Origin: Bacteriovoracaceae bacterium
GTDB lineage: Bacteria; Bdellovibrionota; Bacteriovoracia; Bacteriovoracales; Bacteriovoracaceae
Assembly: GCA_013141065.1 (NCBI GenBank)
Contig: JABFRR010000004.1
Coordinates: 1 to 59,588, forward strand
Direction of reading: 5' to 3'
DNA: 59,588 nucleotides
Below are positions 8,866-16,157 of the stretch, piece after piece. Each line of letters opens with the position of its first letter. Within the stretch, counting starts at the first letter, position 1. A program made the translations under genes and the position numbers. The notes beneath the pieces were generated by a model. It searched no databases and was not told the DNA's origin. It was given only the letters and a program-made list of their open reading frames with translations.

Positions 8866-8996
8866 CTTTTAATTCCTTTGTAAAAGTAACTAAAAGATTG
8901 TTTATATTAATGAATTATCGCAGAACGGTAGTGCCAGCTTAGACTTTAGACATTTTGGAAAAAATAGTGTCAAAATTTTAAGCTCACAAAAATTAC

Positions 8997-9026
8997 AAAA
9001 AAAAGAGGAGCACGAAACTCCTCTTT
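8997..9026 (-). terminator. Rho-independent terminator after the HYExAFE gene
   Basis: A 9-bp stem (AAAGAGGAG at 9002-9010 with CTCCTCTTT at 9018-9026) encloses a 7-base loop. Read on minus it is followed by a run of eight T residues. It lies just downstream of the minus-strand gene at 9089-9574. Confidence 0.8.
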
Positions 9027-9088
9027 AATTACTGCTCTTTTTTTAACTTTCTAAATTTTATTTTCCTGAAGCACTTGGGCCAGTGGCC

Positions 9089-9574
9089 TCACCAATGTGG
9101 CAAAAACTTTTCGTGAAACACAAACCGCAGGAGGTTTCGCTGCTTGCTATTAGCGATATAATCCTCAATTGTAATCGCTAAAAATGCATAGACTTTTCCG
9201 TTGAAGACAAATGAGTTTCCAACAAACACATTTGGGAGTGGTATATCCAAATCAGGGAGACAAAAAGCATAAAGGAGATAGGCCTGTTGGTTGCTTGATC
9301 CAAGAGAACGCCAAGACTCAAGAGAATTGATGTCATCTCGCAAGATCCAATTTTCAAAAATATTCCCAGGAGTGCTTTCGTACCCAAATTTTCGGCCCTT
9401 TATATCTACGAATAAAATTTTCCTTCCTGGCAAAATTAAATCAAAATTTTTAATCGTGCCGCCGTTATACGCTACTCGCTGACTCTCCAGTGTTGAAACA
9501 TAGGGATAGTTGTTTGTCCGCAAGTAGGCCTCGACTGCGTTTTCGTAATGACTGTGGTTTCCTTTTCTTCTCAT
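9089..9574 (-). CDS. HYExAFE-like protein, candidate PD-(D/E)XK nuclease
   Basis: The 161-residue protein has HYENAVEAYL at residues 9-18, matching the HYExAFE signature of a poorly characterised bacterial family. It continues with IKNFDLIL (Asp45) and FVDIKGRKF (Asp57, Lys59). This spacing of D and D-x-K fits a PD-(D/E)XK nuclease core, as in restriction or repair nucleases. That activity is my inference. The start ATG at 9574 overlaps the end of the TPR gene (9571), indicating translational coupling. A beta-type DNA methyltransferase lies 220 bases downstream, which makes a defence role possible. Confidence 0.6.
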   Translation of the reverse strand: MRRKGNHSHYENAVEAYLRTNNYPYVSTLESQRVAYNGGTIKNFDLILPGRKILFVDIKGRKFGYESTPGNIFENWILRDDINSLESWRSLGSSNQQAYLLYAFCLPDLDIPLPNVFVGNSFVFNGKVYAFLAITIEDYIANSKQRNLLRFVFHEKFLPHW

Positions 9575-9959
9575 CGTTTTTCTCCTGAAATAAGTGTTAA
9601 ATGTTTTTTAGTATTCGACTCAGGAGATTTATCCCTCCCATATAAACAATCTTGATACTTGCCCCACCAGAATGCCGCTTCATCCATCTTTGCTCGATAT
9701 TCCATGTGCTTGGACATAAGGTAAAAAGCGTAAGTGACGTTCTCTTGGCGTAATCCATAATTGGTCATTAAAGTTATCCCTTCTTGTTCTCGGCCAAGAG
9801 TAAATAGAAGCTCGCACTTTAAATAAAAGACCGAGGCTCCAGCATCACTAGAATTGATAGCATTGTCATAAAACTTAAGGCCTCTTCATAATTCTCTTCT
9901 GCAATCGCCATGCGAGCGTAAGAGAGATACTTGCAGTAACCGAGATCTTCTTGTTGCAT
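9571..9959 (-). pseudogene. TPR-like small protein gene with a frameshift
   Basis: A strong ribosome-binding site (GAGGAGG) precedes the ATG at 9959. Translation gives MQQEDLGYCKYLSYARMAIA then EENYEEAL, a TPR-like helix pair. Near 9871-9877 a one-base loss in TTAAGTTTT shifts the frame. Restoring it gives FYDNAINSSDAGASVFYLK and continues into the open 65-residue end at 9571-9768 (MTNYGLRQENVTYAF to LTLISGEKR). The intact protein would be about 129 residues. The downstream half could start at ATG 9768 and still couple to the nuclease-like gene. A sequencing error is possible. Confidence 0.6.
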
Positions 9960-10138
9960 GTTTTCCTCCTCGTTTAGTTACCCAAAAAGACTCATCTCTT
10001 TGGGGTTGTTTTCTTGTTGCCGCATAGCTCCCAAGAAAATTTTAGAGCTTTATAGAGCTGATTAATGTACGATGCAAGCTGTATTTGTCATGCTAAAGCA
10101 TGACTTTTGTGAAATCCCAATATTTCCAAGGAGCTAGA

Positions 10139-10345
10139 ATGTTTAAAATACCTATGGGAAATAAAGAAAAAAAAGAGACAAATATAAGCGTAAGAGTAAG
10201 AGCTACCGTCTTAGAACGCCTCAAAGAAATGGCAGACAGAAATAGCGTCTCACAATCTAAGATTATTGAGGCCCTTGTGGATCAGGCGTATGAGCAGATG
10301 GATAAAACCAATATTAAAAAGTCCAAGAAGAAATCATCAAAGTAA
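10139..10345 (+). CDS. Ribbon-helix-helix DNA-binding protein
   Basis: The start is ATG 10139, behind AAGGAG spaced 5 bases away, giving 68 residues; the upstream ATG at 10100 has no such site. The protein has the beta strand NISVRVRATV and helices LERLKEMADRNSV and SQSKIIEALVDQAYEQM, the usual RHH/CopG layout, with a Lys-rich tail. It should dimerise and bind an operator. No toxin gene is adjacent, since the IS630 element begins 40 bases downstream, so a former antitoxin or plasmid/phage regulator role is possible. Confidence 0.7.
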   Translation: MFKIPMGNKEKKETNISVRVRATVLERLKEMADRNSVSQSKIIEALVDQAYEQMDKTNIKKSKKKSSK

Positions 10346-10405
10346 ATTATGGATTTACACTAATTTACTTTCGAGGCCCAAAGTATACTGAAGCCAGTTA
10401 AGTTT

Positions 10406-10678
10406 TCAAGTGCCTACTGCTGAAAAATTATCAGTAATTAAAGTTGCAAGCTCTAATTCATACTTTCGTATTCCTCGAAAAAATGAGGCGCAAATTAATT
10501 TAAAATCTTTAAATTTTTCATAATACTGATTGTATAAAACTTTTTTCTTAAAAAATTTCCATAAACGTTCTATAGGATTCAAGTTTGGACTATAGGCGGG
10601 CAAAAACACTATCTCAATATTTAATTTTTTCGCCAGCTCTCTTACGGATAATGCCTTATCCGTTATTGCTTGGTCCAC
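10406..10678 (-). CDS. IS630 transposase, downstream frame (final catalytic Glu)
   Basis: The 90-residue frame continues the transposase in another phase: DKALSVRELAKKLNIEIVFL then PAYSPNLNPIERLWKFFKK, holding the third catalytic residue (Glu in NPIE). The overlap with the upstream frame is 23 bases around AATAACGGATAAGG. Joining the frames needs a +1 (or -2) shift, not the usual -1 IS630 slip, and there is no obvious slippery heptamer. The same arrangement is kept in the copy at 1-482. Confidence 0.75.
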   Translation of the reverse strand: MDQAITDKALSVRELAKKLNIEIVFLPAYSPNLNPIERLWKFFKKKVLYNQYYEKFKDFKLICASFFRGIRKYELELATLITDNFSAVGT

Positions 10679-11423
10679 GATCTAAAATAAAATATATTTT
10701 CTCACCATTAGGATTTCTCTCTCTTAATGCTTTTAGAAAATTACATACTGAGATTTGATTTATTGTATCGTAGCTACGAGTTACGATATCTAAGTCGTCA
10801 ATAGAAATTGCCCCGAAGACATTGACGCGATTTCGACCTGAATTGGTGAAAACTTCTTTTTCTTCGCCTTTTCTAATCCACCCAGCAGAAAGGATTGTAT
10901 TATGAAGTGGATGAGTTGCATCGCCAAAGTAAATCTTTCCTTTTCCTTTGAGAGAATTGTATTTCTCTATAAATTCTTCTTGTTCTTTTTTCTTTGCTTT
11001 ACCAGGTACGCCTTTTGCTTTTTTGAACGAAAATCCAAGCCGGTGAAGAAGGTTGTTGCAGCCACTAATAGAGAATTTTACTTTATATTTTTTAAAAATA
11101 TGATTAACAACTTCTTTAGTTGAAGCAAAGATTCTATCGTCAAGTTCATTGGCAAGTTGAAATTCTTCAACAAGATTTAACTTTGTTCTTTTGGTGCTGT
11201 ATTCATCCAGAATTAGGCCTTCGATTCCACCTTCCATATAGCGTTTTCTGTAATTGGCAATGGATCCTTCATCGAGAAATAAAAATTTAGAAATATCTTT
11301 GTACGTCTGATTATCATCTAAGAGTAAAATAACCCGAATCCTATCAGCGTATCTTTTTGAACGCTCAATTTGTAGCTCGTCAAGTAGTTCCTGTCTTTGG
11401 TCTTTGTTAAGAAATTTATACAT
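10656..11423 (-). CDS. IS630 transposase, upstream frame (HTH and first catalytic residues)
   Basis: The best start is ATG 11423 (MYKFLNKDQRQELL). It encodes a paired HTH region (TYKDISKFLFLDEGSIANYRK and STKEVVNHIFKKYKVKFS), then KIYFGDATHPLH with the first catalytic Asp and YFILDRG with the second. The frame ends at SNNG just after the second Asp, so the final Glu lies in the overlapping frame at 10406-10678. Full activity needs a frame change. Confidence 0.8.
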   Translation of the reverse strand: MYKFLNKDQRQELLDELQIERSKRYADRIRVILLLDDNQTYKDISKFLFLDEGSIANYRKRYMEGGIEGLILDEYSTKRTKLNLVEEFQLANELDDRIFASTKEVVNHIFKKYKVKFSISGCNNLLHRLGFSFKKAKGVPGKAKKKEQEEFIEKYNSLKGKGKIYFGDATHPLHNTILSAGWIRKGEEKEVFTNSGRNRVNVFGAISIDDLDIVTRSYDTINQISVCNFLKALRERNPNGEKIYFILDRGPSNNG

Positions 11424-11496
11424 GAAAAGTATAATAGTACGGCCATAACAATAGGCCAAATAATTTTTACTAGAAAATTAAATCATGAGCAGTATA

Positions 11497-11680
11497 CATT
11501 CAGCGTGGAGTAGAACTCATCGAACTCATAAAGAACGTTGAAATCATTTACAAAAATGCAACTTTGGAGAAAAAGAGGGCGTTGGTAGAAATGGTGTCAT
11601 CGAACCTGCTTTTGGCCGATGGAATAGTGACTTATGAGTGGAAAATGCCATTTAAGTATTTGGTATTTGATGACAAAAAA
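11497..11680 (+). pseudogene. Serine recombinase, C-terminal fragment
   Basis: From the IS630 end the plus strand reads IQRGVELIELIKNVEIIYKN, then ATLEKKRALVEMVSSNLLLA, then DGIVTYEWKMPFKYLVFDD. This is the coiled coil and terminal strand of large serine recombinases (KR-LV-MV-SNL--DG----Y--PF). The N-terminal remainder is absent here, but a recombinase lacking its C-terminus lies at 3828-4484. The frame runs on to a TGA at about 11728, inside the tRNA-His terminator and 3' end, so the native stop is lost. It marks an island junction next to tRNA-His. Confidence 0.6.
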
Positions 11681-11702
11681 AATCCCGAGACAAGCTCAGG
11701 AT
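11674..11702 (-). terminator. Terminator of the tRNA-His transcript
   Basis: Read on minus, ATCCTGAG and CTCGGGAT form an 8-bp stem (one G-T pair) around a 5-base loop, followed by a run of eight T residues. It lies 15 bases beyond the tRNA 3' end. Confidence 0.8.
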
Positions 11703-11716
11703 GTTTTTTAGAAATA

Positions 11717-11793
11717 TGGGGTGGATGATGGGGCTCGAACCCACGACACCTAGAATCACAATCTAGTGCTCTACCGACTGAACTACACCCACC
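11717..11793 (-). tRNA. tRNA-His (anticodon GTG)
   Basis: The gene folds as a standard cloverleaf: acceptor arm GTGGGTG with CATCCAC, a D arm (TAGTTCAGTCGGTAGAGCA), anticodon stem CTAGA/TCTAG with loop TTGTGAT (anticodon GTG), and T arm GTGGG-TTCGAGC-CCCAT. The extra 5' G (G-1) opposite C73, diagnostic for tRNA-His, is present at 11793, and CCA is encoded (11717-11719). Island sequence starts directly beyond its terminator, so its 3' side may be an integration site. I saw no second copy of the tRNA 3' end in the window. Confidence 0.95.
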
Positions 11794-11820
11794 ATATTTT
11801 AGTAATCATACTTAATCATA

Positions 11821-11849
11821 CTTATAAGAGTATCACGCTTTTCAGTCAA
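11821..11849 (-). promoter_or_regulatory. Sigma-70-type promoter of tRNA-His
   Basis: On minus, TTGACT (11844-11849) and TATAAG (11821-11826) are separated by exactly 17 bases and lie about 30 bases upstream of the tRNA 5' end. Confidence 0.75.
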
Positions 11850-11899
11850 TGGAAATGTGGCTATAAGTCTGCGTCAATGTAATTTTTGCCCGTTTAATT

Positions 11900-11928
11900 T
11901 TGACTCTTTAGCATTTGTGCTATTAAAT
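11900..11928 (+). promoter_or_regulatory. Possible promoter of the 11966 gene
   Basis: TTGACT at 11900-11905 is followed after 17 bases by TTAAAT at 11923-11928. The -10 match is moderate. It sits 38 bases ahead of the start codon. Confidence 0.4.
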
Positions 11929-11965
11929 CAAACATATGTCATTCTGCTTATTTAGGAAGGTAAAA

Positions 11966-12601
11966 ATGAAAAATTTAAAAGTATTATCAATTTTAGGACT
12001 AACACTCACTTTGGGATTCGGCTCAAGTGCTGCGTTTGGTTATGGTATGGGTATTTCAACTTTTCCACTCGAAGCAGAAAAGAAAGTTCTGTCAGCTGAA
12101 GTCACTGGTATCGTTTCTAACGGAAGCGGCTTAGGTCTTCAGGCCCGTTACACTCAAAAAATAAATGAATTCTCAGCGGTTGATGCAGGATTAGGTATTG
12201 CTGGTGGAGAAAGAAGTGCCAGACTTTTTGCTGGTTATGATTACGAATTGTTCCCAGATTATGAAAATCAACCACGCACTTCTATTAAAGCCTTTCTTGA
12301 AAATTCAAAAGAGTTCGGAACAAGAAGAAATATTTTAGGACTTGCTCCAACTGTTTCTAAAGGATTTAGTTTTTGGGGACAAGAAGCTTTCCCATATCTT
12401 TCTCTTCCATATGGTATAAGTTTAGACGGAACAAAAAATTCTTACCAAACAACCATTAGTGCAAACTTAGGTATTACGGGAATTATTCCTGCTGAACAAA
12501 TTGGTTCAAGCAGAGCAATTACAGCTAACGCTGAAGTTATCGTTGGTCTTAAAGACAGCTTTTCAGCAGTCTTTGTTGGTCTTGGTTACCCAATCGAATA
12601 A
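11966..12601 (+). CDS. Secreted outer-membrane beta-barrel-like protein
   Basis: The start is ATG 11966, preceded by AGGAAGG, and gives 211 residues. A Sec signal (MKNLKVLSILGLTLTLGFGS, cleavage likely near AAFG) precedes a region of alternating hydrophobic/polar strands rich in Gly and aromatics (GLGLQARYTQKINEFSAVDAG, ARLFAGYDYEL). It ends in VFVGLGYPIE, like small outer-membrane barrels. No specific family is recognised. The HAD phosphatase gene starts 6 bases after its stop, so they are probably cotranscribed. Confidence 0.65.
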   Translation: MKNLKVLSILGLTLTLGFGSSAAFGYGMGISTFPLEAEKKVLSAEVTGIVSNGSGLGLQARYTQKINEFSAVDAGLGIAGGERSARLFAGYDYELFPDYENQPRTSIKAFLENSKEFGTRRNILGLAPTVSKGFSFWGQEAFPYLSLPYGISLDGTKNSYQTTISANLGITGIIPAEQIGSSRAITANAEVIVGLKDSFSAVFVGLGYPIE

Positions 12602-12607
12602 TTAAAA

Positions 12608-13324
12608 ATGATAAAAATTGTCTTAAGTGATTTTGATGGGACTCTGACTTTTAAAGAAGGTTTGAGTCCCATTTTTTTTGATTTGCTTTCTTTTTTAGAA
12701 AAGAAAAACATTCCCCTAGTGATCGTCACAGGAAGATCTCTTTCGTGGGGCCATTTTCTTTTGACTCATTTTCCATACCTGAAAGATGTCATTGTTGAAG
12801 GTGGGGGAGCTATTGTATCTCGCCAAGGAAAGTTCATCACTGAAGAATGCCTAATAAGCCAAAATGAAGTTGAGCGACTTAGTGAATTTTGTCATCAGTT
12901 TAAAGTCAAGTTTCCCAATGTTCCGCTTTCTGTCGATTCATTTGGTAGAAAAACCGACAGGGCCGTTGAGTTGCATGATCTTCAGGACGGAACTTTATTT
13001 CATCATATTGAAGATTTTCTTCATGAAAAAAAGATCAATTTTTCGACTTCTAATGTTCATTTGAATTTTTGGTGTGGGGAAGTTTCAAAGTTTAAAGCTG
13101 TTGAATACTATCTTAAACAGAAAAATTTAGCTGAGAGTGAAGGTATGTTTTTTGGTGATTCTCTTAATGATCAAACGATGTTTAAAGATTTTCATAATAG
13201 TGTTGGTGTTGCCAATATTTCGGAAGTGATGGATCGACTCATTTTTAAGCCTAAGTTGATTTTGCAAGGGGCAGAAAACATTGGCCCTCACGGTGTTCTT
13301 GCTCACCTGAAATCAATTCTCTAG
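12608..13324 (+). CDS. HAD-superfamily hydrolase, IIB (Cof) type
   Basis: The 238-residue cytoplasmic phosphatase carries HAD motif I DFDGTLT at residues 8-14 (nucleophile Asp8, acid/base Asp10), motif II VTGRS near residues 39-43, and motif IV GDSLNDQTMF with the Mg-binding Asp pair. The cap between motifs II and III fits the IIB class of sugar-phosphate phosphatases. The substrate cannot be inferred. It follows the outer-membrane protein gene by 6 bases. Confidence 0.8.
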   Translation: MIKIVLSDFDGTLTFKEGLSPIFFDLLSFLEKKNIPLVIVTGRSLSWGHFLLTHFPYLKDVIVEGGGAIVSRQGKFITEECLISQNEVERLSEFCHQFKVKFPNVPLSVDSFGRKTDRAVELHDLQDGTLFHHIEDFLHEKKINFSTSNVHLNFWCGEVSKFKAVEYYLKQKNLAESEGMFFGDSLNDQTMFKDFHNSVGVANISEVMDRLIFKPKLILQGAENIGPHGVLAHLKSIL

Positions 13325-13388
13325 TATCAAATGATTGACTCTGGACTCAGGTACAGGGTTTATACTCTCTAGAGACAGGGGGATCATT

Positions 13389-13943
13389 GTGGAACTACAG
13401 TCAATCGCAGTTATATTTCTCATAATTTTTTCGCTCTTATCGGCAATCGATGGAATTTATATTCATTTGATTAAGTTCAAACTTCATGAGCACATTGAAA
13501 CTAAAAAAGAGCATCGACTGCATACGATGAGAAGTTTCCTTTTTTTCCTTACGCTGCTCTTTCTTTTTTATTTTAAAACGAGTGGTTATTGGCTTTATCT
13601 AACAGTTTTAGTTTTGCTAGTGGACGTGATTATTGAATCTCAAGACATGCTTTTGGAGTTTAAAAGTCGAAAAAACATAGGAGGTCTTCCTTCATATGAA
13701 TATTTTTTACATGGAATTTTAATATTGCTTAGAAATTTTTCAATTGGGCTTTGGATGTCACAGTTTGAGAGGAGTGATTTTGGACTAAGTGAAAGCTTGA
13801 TAGAGGTCAGAGAGAGTGGGTGGATTAAAAGTCAGATAGAGCAATCAATGGCCCTAACTTTAATTGTGTTTTTAATTCACGTTTTACTTATTATGAAGCC
13901 AAAAATATTTAGCAGGTTAGCTCACAAAAATATTGGGAGCTAA
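13389..13943 (+). CDS. Integral membrane protein, unknown function
   Basis: I chose GTG 13389, behind GGGGGA, giving 184 residues; the upstream ATG at 13335 would run through promoter-like sequence. Hydrophobic segments occur at VIFLIIFSLLSAIDGIYIHL, FLFFLTLLFLFYF, YLTVLVLLVDVII, FLHGILILL and ALTLIVFLIHVLLI, giving about five membrane spans. The His-rich loop (HLIKFKLHEHIETKKEHRLH) could bind metal. No family is recognised. It ends inside a convergent terminator stem facing dsbA. Confidence 0.6.
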   Translation: MELQSIAVIFLIIFSLLSAIDGIYIHLIKFKLHEHIETKKEHRLHTMRSFLFFLTLLFLFYFKTSGYWLYLTVLVLLVDVIIESQDMLLEFKSRKNIGGLPSYEYFLHGILILLRNFSIGLWMSQFERSDFGLSESLIEVRESGWIKSQIEQSMALTLIVFLIHVLLIMKPKIFSRLAHKNIGS

Positions 13944-13948
13944 CCTGC
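13912..13948. terminator. Bidirectional terminator between convergent genes
   Basis: GCAGGTTAGCTC (13912-13923) pairs perfectly with GAGCTAACCTGC (13937-13948), a 12-bp stem with a 13-base loop. It contains the stop codon of the plus-strand membrane protein and lies 12 bases beyond the dsbA stop on minus. Confidence 0.75.
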
Positions 13949-13960
13949 AATGAAAAATAA

Positions 13961-14614
13961 TTATTTAACTTTTTTAAGCTCTTCAACGATGGCTTCACGC
14001 AAGCCGCTGTCACTGAGGTTCGTCATTGGTCTGCCGTTAATAAAAAAGCTAGGAGTTCCACGTACACCGATAGCATTGCCTTCGGCGACGTCTTTAGCGA
14101 TGTTGGCCTTAAGGTTGGTATCATTAACATCAAGTTTAAATTTATTAAGATCCATTTTTAACTCTTCTGCATATTTTTCAAATATTGGCATAACAGATTC
14201 TTTTTTGTGTGACCATTCAGACTGTCTGACAAATAAAATATCCTGAAGTTCCCAAAATTTTCCCTGAACTCTTGCGGCCTCAAGTGCATTGGCAGCTTCT
14301 TGTGAATTTCCGTGATAAAGCATGTAACGAGCGACAAAATAAATATCAGGAGCAAAGTCATTTAAGATGTCTTTTAAGATTGGATGAAAAGCTGAACATG
14401 CTTCACATTCAGGGTCAAAAAATTCCACGAGTGTAATTTTGGCACTAGGAGAACCTAGTGATGGTGCACCTTCTCGAAGTACGCTTAGTTGCTGCTGTGG
14501 AGCTTCAGTGTTTGAAACTTCATCAGGTTTTTTTTGATTTAAGAAGTACATAGCTAAGCCAAAAATAACAAGTGCTATCAGGGGGAAGAGGATAAATTTA
14601 ATATCTTTTTTCAT
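13961..14614 (-). CDS. DsbA-family thiol:disulfide oxidoreductase
   Basis: The 217-residue protein is anchored by an N-terminal membrane helix (residues 7-25, ILFPLIALVIFGLAMYFL) and carries a thioredoxin-like domain with CEAC at residues 70-73, a helical insertion, and the cis-Pro loop GTPSFF at 186-191. It resembles BdbD-type DsbA with periplasmic oxidase or thiol reductase function. It is last in the prkA - pseudouridine synthase - dsbB - dsbA run, only 2 bases after dsbB, so the pair should act together in disulfide formation. Confidence 0.85.
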   Translation of the reverse strand: MKKDIKFILFPLIALVIFGLAMYFLNQKKPDEVSNTEAPQQQLSVLREGAPSLGSPSAKITLVEFFDPECEACSAFHPILKDILNDFAPDIYFVARYMLYHGNSQEAANALEAARVQGKFWELQDILFVRQSEWSHKKESVMPIFEKYAEELKMDLNKFKLDVNDTNLKANIAKDVAEGNAIGVRGTPSFFINGRPMTNLSDSGLREAIVEELKKVK

Positions 14615-14616
14615 AA

Positions 14617-15045
14617 TCAGGCTTTCCTTTGTGCTGTATAAAATTTTATTAATAATATTATGGTCAGAGTTAAACTGGTTAATGCCATGAGGGGAATAGT
14701 GACGAAGCCCAAGTATTCAATTTGCTTAGCTGTACAAGAGACACCTGAAGAACATGCAATGATCGCTTGCGAGATGACCTTGTAATAGAGAAGATTGTGA
14801 TAAAAAGAGATTATCCAACCAATGAGCGCCAGAGGCATTGTGTACCAAATAACATTTTTATCTTTAAGTAAAAATCCAGCTGCTAAAATAAAACTCATGG
14901 GAAAAATGCATATTCGCTGATACCAACAAAGTGTACAAGGAGGAAGCATCATAACATTACTGAAATACATAGATCCTGCAAAAGAGATGATGTTTATAAT
15001 CCAAGCAATATAGATATAAATAAATTTTTTTTCTGAATCAATCAT
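14617..15045 (-). CDS. DsbB/BdbC-family disulfide bond formation protein
   Basis: The 142-residue inner-membrane protein has four hydrophobic spans. The redox pair CTLCWYQR is at residues 37-44, and a second Cys pair (Cys98, Cys104) is in the next periplasmic loop (IIACSSGVSCTAKQ). This is the BdbC layout, which reoxidises the DsbA partner and passes electrons to quinone. The gene sits 2 bases from the dsbA-like gene and 14 bases after the pseudouridine synthase. Confidence 0.85.
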   Translation of the reverse strand: MIDSEKKFIYIYIAWIINIISFAGSMYFSNVMMLPPCTLCWYQRICIFPMSFILAAGFLLKDKNVIWYTMPLALIGWIISFYHNLLYYKVISQAIIACSSGVSCTAKQIEYLGFVTIPLMALTSLTLTIILLIKFYTAQRKA

Positions 15046-15059
15046 ATAATGACCTTTTT

Positions 15060-16136
15060 TTACTTGAAGTTATTGTAATATTTTTTAACAGAAATTTGAA
15101 TTTTTTCCTCTAATTTACTTATAGAGAATTCTGTTTTGTGAGTAATCCATTCAGCTAAATCTTTCGGAATAGATGTAAGAAACAACTTTTCTTCTTTTTT
15201 GTAAGGTATTTTAAGTGCGATGGCATGAAGAGCATGCCGAGGTAATTCCATTAAATTGAAATCTGATTCAAAAGCCTCGTTATCTTTAAATCGCTGAAAC
15301 ATTTCATAGTCACCCAAATACAGTTTATCTCCAACCAATGGCAGGCCATGGGCCTTGGCATGAACACGGATCTGGTGTTGTCGACCTGTTTGAGGGCAAG
15401 CAAGTCCAATTACATACTTGTCATTTTTTTCTAAGAGGTAAAAATAAGTAGTAGCGTGCTTACCTTCGGGTGAATTTTCAGGATAACATTTAACGACAAT
15501 TCGCTTTAGGCCTTCCTCTGGATTTCCCATTCGCTCACGAGCAATAAACTCATCTACTTCGCTGAAGTTAGGAACGATTTTTGAAATAAAGAGGTAACAT
15601 TTTTTTACATCATCATCTTCGAATCTCTCCATCATCTCTGTTGCCATTTTGGGATTTTTTCCCAGCATCAAGATTCCAGAAGTTTCTCTATCAATTCTGT
15701 GAAGTGAGTGGATTGTATGATTATATTTCAATTCAAAAAACACTGTCGCACAATTAAAGAGATGGCGTCCGGCTGGATGGGTAGACATAAAAGCAGGCTT
15801 TGAGATCACTAAAAGGTCGGTGTCTTCATATACGACTTCAGGAGTGGTTTGGAGTTCTAGCTTTTGTCCACGCCAGTATTCATCTTCATATTGGCTTTTA
15901 TAGAAGCGAATAATCACTTCATCCTTATGATGGATGACGCTTGAGGGCTTATGTACGCCCGGGCGACCGACAATTTCAATTTCATTTGCTTTGATTTTTT
16001 TTTTAATAATTTCTCGAGAAAAGGACTCGAGGTAAAGACCAAGAAACTGGTCTAGTCGCATCCCATCGTGTTCTTCGTCGGCCATGTGGCGGACTTCGAA
16101 CACGTCATCGCGATAAATTTTATGAATTATTGTCAT
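15060..16136 (-). CDS. RluA-family RNA pseudouridine synthase
   Basis: The 358-residue protein has an N-terminal S4 RNA-binding domain (MRLDQFLGLYLESFSREIIK, about residues 26-80) and a catalytic domain with the RluA signature HRIDRETSG at 146-154, Asp149 being catalytic. GRQHQIRVHAKAHGLPLVGD is the second conserved block. It isomerises specific uridines in rRNA or tRNA; the target cannot be read here. It is second in a leftward run after prkA with a 21-base gap. Confidence 0.88.
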   Translation of the reverse strand: MTIIHKIYRDDVFEVRHMADEEHDGMRLDQFLGLYLESFSREIIKKKIKANEIEIVGRPGVHKPSSVIHHKDEVIIRFYKSQYEDEYWRGQKLELQTTPEVVYEDTDLLVISKPAFMSTHPAGRHLFNCATVFFELKYNHTIHSLHRIDRETSGILMLGKNPKMATEMMERFEDDDVKKCYLFISKIVPNFSEVDEFIARERMGNPEEGLKRIVVKCYPENSPEGKHATTYFYLLEKNDKYVIGLACPQTGRQHQIRVHAKAHGLPLVGDKLYLGDYEMFQRFKDNEAFESDFNLMELPRHALHAIALKIPYKKEEKLFLTSIPKDLAEWITHKTEFSISKLEEKIQISVKKYYNNFK

Positions 16137-16157
16137 GTTAACTTTTTAATAGCGTTC

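Larger units (their letters stand above)
10386..11494 (-). mobile_element. IS630-family insertion sequence
   Basis: The ends read TACTG on both sides (10386 inward, and 11494 inward on minus) with similar continuations containing TTTTC-AGT, and each end is flanked by TA (10384-10385 and 11495-11496), the target duplication typical of IS630/Tc1. Length is 1109 bp. The transposase is encoded on minus in two overlapping frames. A degraded, inverted partner copy lies at 1-482. Confidence 0.8.

Noticed and set aside
11936..11965. Earlier ATG for the outer-membrane protein
   Set aside because: The added residues lack a signal character and the ribosome site fits ATG 11966.
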